NCBI RefSeq assembly: GCF_037975245.1
Contig: NC_092565.1
Span: 14,043,499 to 14,107,498 of the forward strand
DNA length: 64,000 nucleotides
Reading direction: 5' to 3'
DNA from: Apostichopus japonicus
Lineage: Eukaryota > Echinodermata > Holothuroidea > Aspidochirotida > Stichopodidae
Positions 1 through 11,000 of the stretch are shown here, one piece after another. The position numbers and the translations under genes were made by a program. Within the stretch, counting starts at the first letter, position 1; every line of letters begins with the position of its first letter. Under the pieces are notes generated by a model. That model saw nothing but the letters and a program-made list of their open reading frames with translations. It searched no databases and was not told where the DNA came from.

Positions 1-811
1 TCTGTACAAAAAATAACAAAATTCCTGTCAAATTCTGAAGTGGGAAATTTTGCCATAGACTGGTTACCATATATATATGCAGTGCACACTTCTGTATGGA
101 CTATTAGCCAATCAAATCACAGGAAATTTGAAAATGCATCATTGACTATTTTTAGCATGAAAATCTCTTCAAGGGAAATGTTGTTAAGTCTGTACTTTGG
201 AGTTGATTGTTTTGATTTATTTGTTTTCAAACAAATTCAATCATCTGTATAAAGGATTGGAAGAAATTTTTGTTCTTTTGAAAAGAAGTTGTGGTTTTTT
301 GAAAAGAAGGTAAGAAAGATATTCATCCAAAAAAGTTGTTATGTTTTGCATAGGCCTAGCTGTGAGTTTGTGTACTTGGGCTTGTTCCCCCCCCCTCCCA
401 AAGATTTGCGGGGACGCAAGTAATTTGAAGGTTTGACGTCCCTGGCTAAAAGATGATCATGTCCCAGACTCAAAATCCCTGCATTCAGTTCGTAACAATG
501 CTGACTTGCTGAGAATGTCCATAAATGTTTTGGGATGTCATGTAATCTATCAATGTTTTGTGATTTTGGGATCAAAGTAGACTGCCAGGAAGTAAAGCTA
601 GTTTGATCGTAACCGATTGAGAGCAGTGTATGAGTGTGTCACCATGTGAACATGGTAGGTTTTTAAAAATTGAATGTCTACCTGGTAGTAGTCATTCAAA
701 GTGAACAGGATTGAAGGAAGGAGCTGTAGTTATTTACCGCAACGTTAAATCTGGACGGGGGGGGGGGGGGGAATGGGAGGGGAGTTGAAAATTCAGGATG
801 ATTGATGAGTC
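1..811. other. Non-coding, 5' flank or intron
   Basis: AT-rich sequence with no supportable gene. It contains a near-duplicated ttttgaaaagaag motif at about 276-308 and an uninterrupted G15 run at 757-771. Confidence 0.5.
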
Positions 812-1186
812 CTACTGCATATAGTTAGTTTGAGCTGTTGTACCAGAAAACAAAACATCATAAAAGACCAGTCTGACTTGTTCTGTATCGGCAACCTTGA
901 ATGCTGTTGCCCCACTTTCATCTCGAATAGATGCATCTACCTCAGACACGAGACAGGCTCGCACTACATCGGCATTGCCAAGCTTTGCTGCAATGTGAAG
1001 CATGGTACCTTGGGAAGGCTTGACAGTGTTCAGGGCATCCATAAGCTTGGAATCAAAATTGCATGGTTTCCACCAGGTGTGATGACTAACTACTTGTCGA
1101 TCCGATCTGCTCGGCTGCTCGGTAAAGTACGACGAATCCTGGTATGTCGTGCGTTGGGCCCAATTCCGCGAAAGCACGTTGTACAC
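812..1186 (-). CDS. Ankyrin-repeat ORF, unidentified
   Basis: A 124-codon minus-strand ORF, distinctly richer in CpG than its surroundings. The central part is a good ankyrin repeat: GTMLHIAAKLGNADVVRACL, followed by SIRDESGATAFKVA, which starts the next repeat, so about one and a half repeats. An N-terminal ATG gives an uninterrupted frame, but the first 50 residues are not recognisable. A plausible internal acceptor (gattccaag) could instead begin the exon just before LMDAL. It may be the last coding exon of a minus-strand gene, or a retrocopy fragment. A dispersed repeat begins just above its upstream (higher-coordinate) end, at 1198. I cannot name the parent protein. Confidence 0.5.
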   Translation of the reverse strand: MYNVLSRNWAQRTTYQDSSYFTEQPSRSDRQVVSHHTWWKPCNFDSKLMDALNTVKPSQGTMLHIAAKLGNADVVRACLVSEVDASIRDESGATAFKVADTEQVRLVFYDVLFSGTTAQTNYMQ

Positions 1187-1197
1187 ACGTTGACAAA

Positions 1198-1598
1198 ATT
1201 AACAATATGTGGAAATACCACATGTATACAAATGATGAACTTTACCCTACAACTTAGCTTAAGACATAATACACAATTACTACAGTGCATTCCTACCATC
1301 CTCAAACAATTGTACTCCTTTACAGAGATGAATTTGATCACAGGGGTATCCCTAGAAAATATCACATGTGTTACATCACAATCCCAGGATAAGCCTGATA
1401 CCACATGCTGATCCATAGGAGCAGCCCCAAAATCCATAATCTTCCAACAATAAGAACTGCTTTACTTAATGCCAGGAGAGATAACCCCTATATAATTCCA
1501 AGGGGATTTAAACTACCACAATGGTTCCACAATGGTTCTACAATGGTACCACAATGGTCCCATTGCTCCACAACTTGACAGTAACAGCGTTACAATAT
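1198..1598. repeat. Dispersed repeat, copy 1 (partner at 23388)
   Basis: About 400 bases of high similarity to 23388-23775, in the same orientation. Both begin at (c/a)ttaacaata(t/c)gtggaaat and end at acagcgttacaatat. Neighbouring sequence differs. Each copy carries a minus-strand ORF without recognisable domains. It is probably an old non-autonomous transposable element. Confidence 0.75.
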
Positions 1599-4500
1599 GT
1601 TAACGAATGATTGGAATTTCAAGTCTGGCCAATCCTTGCTGCAAGAAAAGTTGGAGAGATGCTGATTAACAGTCATTTTCTTATTGCAGACAATACTTTC
1701 AACACAAGTTGTCTAGTATTTGAAACAGAATTGAACCTTGTACCTAGAGACCTTAACTCAATGATGAACCAATTTGAATAAAGCAATGCTACTAAAATTT
1801 GTCTCTTAATTTTTAAGTTGAACCTGAAATCCAGAATAAACACTCTAGAAGAGTTTGTAGAAGTTAGAAGAGGATAAGTATTTGTAAGGTCTGTTCCCAA
1901 ATGTACCTCCAACCGGAGGAGGAGCTCTGAAGTATTTCAGAATTCGAGTTTTACTAAATTGTAGATCTCAGATTCTCATCAGTCACAAGAATTATGTCTT
2001 GAAGCAGCTACATGAGTTTGCTCATCAATAGTCCCAATTCACAGCACGTACTCCCTCCCCTCATATAACCTATGCATTATCGTATGTACCTCACTCTAGC
2101 ATCTGGCAATTCTTTGTGTGCGTGTATGGCCATCTTCCCAACCCACTGAAAGAGCTGTTGTAGTTCGTCTGGCAACCTGTTAGTTGATCCTAGTTTGTGC
2201 TGCAACAACATAGTAGCGCCAGTTAGTCATTTCAGACCTGCACCGATAAACCAGTATGTAGAGAGCTCTGCATTTTGCTTGGAGTTGTAGGTTGGTGTCA
2301 TGTAGTAGTACAGTATGTATGTTGTGTATAATGTAGTATAATTGGAATTATTGGATTAGATACTGTACTATCTTAGAGATCTATGTATGTAAAGTACAAA
2401 CCCATTTACTTGCTACTTTGATCCAATCCAGAATTTTTCTGTCTTACACGGATTATGTGTAAATTTCATATTAATTTTCAGAACTTTGCAAACAAACAGA
2501 AGTTAATTATGAAGATTGCTTTATGTTCATGGTTGTTCTTTCTTTGTGACTTTCGTGGATGAAAGGTTTAAAATAACAGATTGTTGCAGGTCACATACTT
2601 TTGATTCCACTTGATACATTTTGTACATAAATCTGTACTCTTCCCCAGTTCATAGTACAGCGGCATGCCCATACTGTAAATTCAGGAGTCAAGGTGTAAA
2701 TTAACACGTAGAAAGCCTCTTAGTTGGCAAGTTACACAGCACCAGCAAAATAAGCAAACACCATTATGCCAGACACTATCCCTGGTAATTGCAAAGAACT
2801 TTTTATTGCAAATGCTTCTTTAAATAACGATTTACAGTGACACCCAAAACAGACAAAAAGAAATCTGTTTTGTAGAAATTTGGATAAAAACAAATTTAAA
2901 TGGGAAATTGCTTCACGGATTTGCTTTGTGGAAGGAATTTAGTCAAGTGTAGTGTTTCACTAAAGTACTGTATTTGAAAAGGTAACAGTGTTAATAAATA
3001 CAGTGTGGCAATTGGGCTTATCCAGAAGACCCACCTTGGCTTATTGAATTTCTGACTATATTGCACCAGAAATTATATCTCATTGAAGTGGCATGAAGAG
3101 AAAAAAGTGAATTGTTTGTTTTTAAAGTAACTGAAATGCCTATGAGGCACCTTTGACCAAAAGAGAGGGTGCAGCAACTGCAAGATCCTGTAAGGCAGGA
3201 TCAATGTAACAGCCCCTGGATTATGTACTGTAGACATGGAGGAGAACTTGTTGTCTTCATTTGTGGAGTAACAATAGATTGTATCTTGCACTGTAACCTG
3301 GCTGCATGATGCTGCAGCTTTTTTTAAATTTTTTGACATGGCACCTTATAACCATGCATAGTCTGCTATTGACTTTGCCAAATGCTTTGCTTACCTGTCT
3401 CCTCACAACCTCAGATGAAAAATAAATAAAAAATAAAAAACACTGATTAATTGAAATATTTTCAAATAGTGTTTATTACAAACTGTAACAATCATTGCTC
3501 TGTCTACACTAAATATACAGTAAGGTGCCTTTCTACTTTCACAAATGCCTCCTCAGTCTGCAATTTCATTTCCTATACAAGGTATATCACACTGAAAAAA
3601 AAATCAACCCAGCTGCTTAAATTTGTATAAGTATAGTGCTTTAACACTACTTCAAAGGTACTGCTTATTTCCTATGTGATTGTACACACAGTTTCTACAA
3701 AGTGATTGTAGACATGGCGATTGTACACACTGCTATCACCAATACCTGCTGATGCAATTATAGAGTTACTGTTTACTGTGCAATGCTCAAACAATGATTC
3801 CTTTTGTAGGTCAAGGAATATATAAATCTCTTAAATTTCTGACATTATCTCTGGCTTTAGCCTTTATACAACCTATCCGATGTGTTCTTGTATACATGCA
3901 CATTTTCCAAAGTGTTCAATAAAATTGTGTATGCTTGATCAGTCACTCCATCAATATACTACTTGACAGCCTAAGTTAAAACTCGCAGCTATTTACCGCT
4001 TGAACAACAGGATTTTGCAGCCAATAAACGTAGCAGCAGCTTACATGCAGCTATCGTAAGCCCTTGATACAAGAATGATAAAGCTAGATAAATAAGTAGA
4101 AGTCGTTTCTCTGTGAATATGTTATAAATTATATTCAATCTTGAGATTTAGATGAAAACTATGGTAAGCTTGGGTTGATAAGTTTCCTTTACATCATCTT
4201 GACTTTATCTTCATACTGTTTTTAAAATACTTTAGCTACTGAAACAAAAAGAGCCTGGATTAAATTGTTCAGAGATTTCTTGTGAAAACCACTTTATCTT
4301 TCAGTTCTTAAAAGCTGTCAGTTTGATTTTGGTCAAACACTAGCAGCTTGAAAATGCAAACTGAATCTTTGAAGTAGATTTTGTCACTTTCAAGGTGAAA
4401 CTAAATATCAAGCTTGTTGATAGTGTAGCATTTATTGTCTGAAGGAAATTAAATATGAGGCAACATGTCAGACCTGTAGCGTATGATTGATTTACAGACT

Positions 4501-5696
4501 ATTTCTGATGTTGTAATATCTACAACTGTGTGCTTCACAATGTGACCCTGCTCTCTTTCTCAACTTCAGTACCATTATCAAACTTCAGTACCATTATCAA
4601 ACTATTTCATTTTACTATACAATATGCATCTAGCCTTAGACCTGTATATATTTAAAGGTCTGCTGTATAGACCCAGACTATACAGTAGCACCCTATAATG
4701 GAAAAGTTTCCTGAGATTACGTATTCCACCTGCCTTGATCGTAAAATGACCTCTTTTTAACAATTAGTCTGCAACGCCTGCCACTAATTTTTTTTTCTTG
4801 TCTGAGGGTCTTTGTGTTGATGCTGTTTGATTAACTACACTGTAGATATGAACATATTTCCACACAGTGTTTAAATACACAAAAAACCTAATGGTGTTAA
4901 GAAGCAGCTATGCAGGCTAATTTTAGAGCCTGAGGTCGATTAATGACTGTGGCAGGTCGATTACATAATCACAAAACTTTCCTAGCTATAGGGTGCTAAG
5001 TTAAATATTCGCTACGGGTGTGTCCATGATTCTAGTTTTCTTTCTTAATTCTGATCTACCCTTCATAAATTAATAGAACTCAAATGGTATTAGAAATGTC
5101 AGCTATATATCCTGGATAAACTCAGCACTTTTTCTCTTTTTTTGAAATGAATTTTGTTTTGTTTTTTTCAGTGTAGAAAATATGGTACTTATCAAAAATG
5201 TAGTCCTGCCCATGAAAATTACCAAAATTACTTCTTTGTTTCTCTGGAGTCTTAGTGAAAATGATATTTTTTGAATATTACTATTCATCAGATTTGCAAT
5301 ACGTTACAGCACCGCAGAGCTGTTTTTTTCGTCATGCAAAAAGAATCCGTGAATTTAAGACATTTTCCCTGTACCATAGCATTTTATAAGACATTAGTCT
5401 TTCATAGTATATGCAACACAGACCAAATAGTCCGTATGCTGTATGTAGTGTCTGCAGGGGCAGCTTAGTGATATTTTGAAATACATTTATACCCTAGAGG
5501 TTGTTTATGTAAGGTTTTACTTCCTCATACAAATACATATGTACTCAAAATAATAATGTTATTAATATGAAAGGTTAATGTACAGTATTTATTCAGATCC
5601 CCCCAAATTGTGTTCGCAAATGTGAACAAGGCCTAAATTGTAATCTATGAAAGTTTGCTTTGTTTATAAAAATTAGACACAGAACATGACAATTAC
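1599..5696. other. Non-coding, no gene seen
   Basis: AT-rich intronic or intergenic sequence. It includes a 19-bp direct duplication acttcagtaccattatcaa near 4564-4601. A segment at 3296-3350 shares short blocks (ctgatgctgcagc-like, ttttgacatgg) with 58608-58670, which may be a decayed repeat. No exon is supportable. Confidence 0.4.
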
Positions 5697-5915
5697 CTGT
5701 GAGATGTAATCACAGTAATCTAGAATCGACGCCAGAAGTTTGCTGTGTGAGTAACATGATCTTACATGTTTATTAAAAGACGAAACACAGTGTGCAATTA
5801 GTTTTTCAAGCTCGATCCCTGAGGGTTGATTTTTCAGTTTTTTCAAAGCTTTTGATTCTTTATCAGTGATTGTTGCATATAAGTGCAACTCCATTGGAGA
5901 TATTTTCTTTGAAAC
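5697..5915 (-). CDS. Candidate minus-strand exon, 73 codons, unknown protein
   Basis: On the minus strand a canonical acceptor (tttacatcatcacag) precedes 219 bases of open frame ending at cacag|gtaatt, a good donor. Both ends are phase 0. The encoded segment is hydrophilic and looks like ordinary protein: it opens VSKKISPMELHLY, then K/E-rich ALKKLKNQPSG, and closes SKLLASILDYCDYISQ. I recognise no domain. The open frame extends upstream past the acceptor for about 56 codons, so the start could be elsewhere. Together with the ORFs at 812 and 8821 it may mark a gene antisense to NDRG, but this is speculative. Confidence 0.4.
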
Positions 5916-6815
5916 CTGTGATGATGTAAAAACTGTGAAGATTGCTTTATGTCCTACAAATTTAAATAACATCTGCTTTGTTGTCATGCATCCGGTCAAG
6001 AAGTAACACAACCACTCATTGTTTCCCAGGGTGTGGTTGCTCAAGTATCTTGTCAGGTAGAATGTATGTCTAACGAGATACACATATAATCTTGTAATAC
6101 AATCTTGAAATACGGACCAGCCCTACTTCATTTGCCTCTTTAAAAATTTGTTTGCTGTATATATCTGACAGTATGGATGATTTACATTGGTCAGCTAGAT
6201 GGGAAGCCTGCAGCTGTGATGGCAAAAGTGAGAGTGTTTTTACATCCCTACTGTAAATGACCGGTTGCTATGGCTTTTTTTGGAGTGGTTAGATTGTCAG
6301 CAGCATTAGTGAGTTTTTTCTAGCATCTGTAGTAGTAGTTAGTGTGTAGAAGTATAAGGCCCAGTTTCATTGAAATACATTAGAGTTAAACTAGATTTAT
6401 AAACTTTAATCAGTGTTCTACAACTGACTCTCTACATTGTGATCCCTGACATTGTTCATGTGTTATGTACTATGTGGATCAGCAGATTGGATTGTAAATT
6501 TGACTCCGGAAGAATTGAGCAAGAGAAAAACATACAGGAAATGTTTTAACAGCTATTCACGTACAGTAGATGATGGATGATTAAGAAACATCTCAGCCCC
6601 AAGTGTTTGCTATTCTTGTTATAGAGATCATTACTTACAGGCATAACAGTGGCATGGGTTATGTAGAGAGCCCTTCATTGAAAGTAGATGTTAAAGAGTT
6701 GATAATAAATTATTATAATGACATTTCATGCAGACAATGTATAAAACAGTGAATGATTTGTCCCAGTCATTGCTTAACCACAAAGTTGGGTGTTATAGTC
6801 CACAAGGTATGTCAC
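5916..6815. other. Non-coding; contains a weak candidate NDRG upstream exon
   Basis: Mostly AT-rich filler. At 6767-6806 a 40-nt open segment lies between tcccag and the donor gtatgt, ends in phase 0 and would encode TTKLGVIVHK directly before exon A. That loosely resembles the family's TxxGxxxVxxxG strand. The support is too thin to call an exon. Confidence 0.2.
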
Positions 6816-7118
6816 CAGGGGTGGATTGACACTTATCTGGCCCCCAGGGCAAAAACGGTTATTGCGCCCCCTCCACTAAGTACTGGCATCCAGGGCAAAA
6901 ACGGTTATTGCGCCCCTTCCACTAGTGTCTTAATGGGCAATGGTATTTATAGGTGAGATTTAGCCCACTCCTGAATGCAACCTATGGTTATAATGCTGAA
7001 ATAAACTTTGAAATGCAAGCATGCTCAATATTGGATTTGATTAAGTTGAAGGTTCCCCTATTGCTCTGGACCCTCGGGCACTAGCTGCCTGATTGCCCGA
7101 CCAGTCTGTCTGCCCCTG
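6816..7118. mobile_element. hAT-like non-autonomous relic
   Basis: Starts CAGGGGTGGATTGAC and ends with the imperfect inverse GTCTGTCTGCCCCTG, the CAGGGG-type terminus usual for hAT elements. Flanking 8-mers agree at only four positions, so the target-site duplication is decayed. Inside, a block with ggcaaaaacggttattgcgc occurs twice (near 6848 and 6895). Confidence 0.45.
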
Positions 7119-7295
7119 TCCAACACTTTTCAGCGGTGCTTGACGGTTATGTCCCAATTAATCCCATTAATGCCCTCTTTGGTAATGTTATTGAGTACGT
7201 AGCATGAAGTTGGCCTTGGCCAACTCTTGACTGACTTATGTTGTCTTCATTATTGGCCATGTTTTTTTTGTCACTGATTGACAAACTTGGTATCC

Positions 7296-7790
7296 CCTGC
7301 TTCAACATGAGGAGGGCTACTAGGATGATTAGTTCCTTAAAGAGTGTTCCTTATTATAGGCGGTTACAACTGTTGAATCTCACCACACTGGAGCTTAGGA
7401 GGTTACGTGGGGACTTGATCCAGGTTTTCAAGATTGTGTATGGTTTCGACAATTTATCCTTTACCGACTTTTTCATGTTTGCTAATGTTCAGTAGCTGTA
7501 CCAGAGGTCATTGTCTTAAACTCCAAAAGTCACATAGTAGGATTAATATTCGGCATAACTTTTTTTCTAATAGGGTTGTGAATGAGTGGAATGGTTTGCC
7601 TGAGAAAGTTGTACTTGCAAGTAGTGTCAATGGGTTTAAGAATGCTTCGGACAAGCACTTTAAGCATTGTAATCGGGTCTGAGTGTTTGTGTCTTCAGTT
7701 TTTTTTCTCTCTCTATAGGGTCCTTGATGGGGACTTAAGTGTCCCTCCTGATCCTTTTTTCTACTAAACTAAACTAACTAAACTAAACTA
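7296..7790 (+). mobile_element. CR1-like LINE 3' end (reverse-transcriptase C-terminus)
   Basis: Encodes the typical end of a non-LTR retrotransposon pol: RRATRMISSLKSVPYYRRL, then LELRRLRGDLIQVFKI, then after a frameshift near 7490 TRGHCLKLQKSHSR and FFSNRVVNEWNGLPEKVV. The 3' end is a short (actaa)n tract at 7763-7790. The element is 5'-truncated and broken by the frameshift. It ends 157 bases before NDRG exon A. Confidence 0.85.
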
Positions 7791-7947
7791 TGAGAAAGGA
7801 CAATATACAGTATCCCTTTTGGCATACCTTCTCTTTGTACTCCTTGGCTTTTCTCCATGATTATTGTTGATGAACTAACTTTCATTCTCCTCTTCTTCAA
7901 TTTATTATGTTATATATATTTTTTCCTTCCATTTGCTTTATTCACAG

Positions 7948-8005
7948 GGGAACCTATCAGCGCATAAGGTAGTCTGCATCACCTACCATGACATCGGCCT
8001 CAACC
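7948..8005 (+). CDS. NDRG exon A: first recognised exon, oxyanion-strand region
   Basis: A 58-nt exon with a strong pyrimidine-rich acceptor (ctttattcacag) and donor gtaagt. It starts in phase 0 and ends with one base of a split codon. It encodes a beta strand followed by TYHDIGLN, which matches the conserved LTYHDIG/LNY segment near residue 60-70 of NDRG proteins. Because it begins mid-domain, an upstream exon must exist. Confidence 0.92.
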
Positions 8006-11000
8006 GTAAGTCATATTTTTCTAGCCAGACTTTCACTCTCTCTCTTTCTACCAGTCTATTTCTTGCTCCTGTAAAAGCACTTGTACCTTTCTTGCATAAG
8101 TATCAATTAAACAGTTGTCACGTTTCTGCTCTTGAGGACCAGACTGATAAAATGTATTCTCTTAGAGTCATGGTCTAACATTTTCAGTGATGTGTCGTTA
8201 TTCAGACCTGGATGAGAGACAGGCTGTTGATACCAAGCATTGCTGGTACTGTCCTCAACTGTCTGTCGTTAAAATCAAAGACCAAGCAATATATAGAGTT
8301 CATTAAATTTTACCATTAAGCAGTACAGTGTTGTGGATAATATGTGACCATATGGGACATTTAGTTGAACATTATGGTGAGTAGACTTTGTCCCTGCCAG
8401 ATAGAAGCATCATTGTAATTGATTGTTTCAGTTTCTAGAGTCCCTTCCATGATTATCGTCTAATTAAATTTGTTTCACAGAAAACGTTAGAGTAATTAAA
8501 AAACAATGTGATTTTGTTATGAAATGCCATACCTGCCTACTAATATGTAGACAGCAATGAATGCAAATTTAAGCCTTGAAGCTAACATACTGATCATTAT
8601 TGGATAAGCTTGAATTGAAAATGAATTGTATGGCTAGCAAAAACTCAAGTCAAGATTTCATATCCTGTAAAATCTCATGGAAGTGAAATCTAACCCTAAC
8701 TGTATGTTTTTTGTTGGCTCTGGCATATATCTATGGACGTAAGTAAAAACTACACTCCACCTATAGTTGAACACAATAGGAGACCTTAAAGGAGAGATAA
8801 ACCCACCCATAATCATTGTCTTATGTGACAGAGATCTTTGTAAAGAACAGTTTCCCCAAACAGCTAAGAAAAACAACCTTTGCTCTGTTTCCGGGATATT
8901 CTAAGTACTGTAGTTTAAAAGTTATGTCTGGGAAGATTCCATTTTGTAACTCTGTCATGCACGTTTGCACATGTGTTTCCTTTAAAGTTTTGATGTGTCG
9001 ACTCAAGTATTCTTCGCAGCTGGTCATAACGAAGTCACCATTAATAACGACATTGAGATCCTCGAAAGCTGAAAACAAGTCTTTGTCACAGAAGCCAAAG
9101 CCACTGACCAACTTTTTGGAAGTAAACATCTCAGTTTATTGCTTCCCTACTGTGTATGTCTCATTAATGATGATGATGTATCAGCTACTCTGTCTCTTTC
9201 CATTTCTGTACACGAAGTACAGGTACAGCTGTAACCAAATTTCATCAATGTCTGTCAGTTCTTGTCTGACCAATCATAAATCTCTGTCTAAAAATAGCTT
9301 CGCAGAAGAACCTACCTGATTTATTCCATTTTCAATACAAAGCCTATTTGAGCTAATTAAGCAAGTTTGTCGATTTCCCTCATTCCAGGTGGTTTCAATG
9401 ATAATACATTGTTTTTGTTTTATTCCCTATCCACGGACTAGGATAATTTAAATGTCATATTTGCTGCCATGCAGGGATGAGAGCATGAAAACTGTAGAAT
9501 TGTCATAGAGGATATTAATAAACTATTCTAGATAGATATATCTATCTAGAATAGAATATGAGGTGGTTTGTCATTTGGAAACCTTTGATATTACTGTAAA
9601 TTAGCAACTTTTTGCCGTGTTTTCTTTTTATCTGCCAAGTACTTACGAAGCTATTTCATAAATAAACAGCTGAGAACAGCAAAATGCATCCATTATATGC
9701 AGGGATGTCAACTTCCAACAGAAAATGACCTTGATGTTATAGATCCTAGGAATCACATGTAAGGTTTTTGAGGGGCTTTTTCTGTAGATAGCCTTTAACT
9801 GCACCTTCTGTAGAGTTGTTATTGAAATTTTTCATAAATAAATATATACAAATATACAGGAGCCCATGGAATGCAGGGTGTTTGCTTCATTGATTTGCTG
9901 TCTAATTGATTGAATACAAAGCCTCAGTGGATTGTGTCGGCCAGTGAGAGAACTAAAGCACTGCAGTTAGTAATTTATATACAGTAATTGTCCAAACAAA
10001 CCAAGTTTTGCTGCTTCAGTCAGCAAGTTCTCACTTGTTTGCAATGATTGGCAGAGACCTTCAAGCAGGTGTACAACTGACTATACCAAATGTATCTTGT
10101 ATTCAGTGTAAGGTACTTGGTCCAGGTTGTGAAAGGTGAAGGCTATATATATATTAGTGACCTTCCCAATGTAATTCCCATATACATTCCATGCTCTACA
10201 ACAATACTTACTAATCATCTTCCAGATTGGATCAGTTTGATTTTGGTCTTCAGTTGAATATTGATCTTAACCCTTTGACACAGATCTTTACAGATGGATG
10301 ACTCCATTATCCACATGGCCTCTTCATAGTAAATATCACTGTTGTGTGTAAAAAGATAACACATACACACAATACAAATCTTTTGTTTAAATGTTAGGAC
10401 TTTGAATGTTCTACTCCAGGAGTGTACTAAAGCATACGTCTCAGTATGTGTTCAGTACATTCCAGTGTACTTGACACAGCTTCCAATAGGTTTACAGTGT
10501 TGACTTACTGTAGCATTAAAAGTGATTCCGTGCGTCTCAAGATAGGAATTACATGAAACTTTGTTTTTACAAAATGGAACTTCGTTTAAGCTGTTTGAAT
10601 CTGACGAACTATGAAAAATGAGGTTTCACCAAGCTCATTTTGCCCGAAACGTTTCAACTTAAGAAATTAATGATCGAAAGCATCGAATTCAATTCACCAA
10701 ATAGTCTTGCTCCCCAAGTCCTATGATATGAAACTAGTTGTCTTGTGATAAACCTAATGTAGAGGAAGAACCAGGTCGAGAAGAAAACAACTGGTATCAC
10801 TAGTAATACAGCCTTCTACTATCTACAGGAGTAGTGTGTGATATGTATATGAACAGTATGTTTGAGGTGATCTTGTCAATGAGTTAGCTTGCTGTGAGCT
10901 CACATTACCCTCATATGGTCACTGGCACGCTAGCTGAAACCAGAGCACATTTATTTCTGGTCAACGTATAAACAAGCCAACAAATAATTTTCCCAAGCTT

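Noticed and set aside
830-1411. 193-codon plus-strand ORF, the longest in the window
   Set aside because: It is antisense to the ankyrin-repeat ORF and the dispersed repeat, and has no domain of its own.
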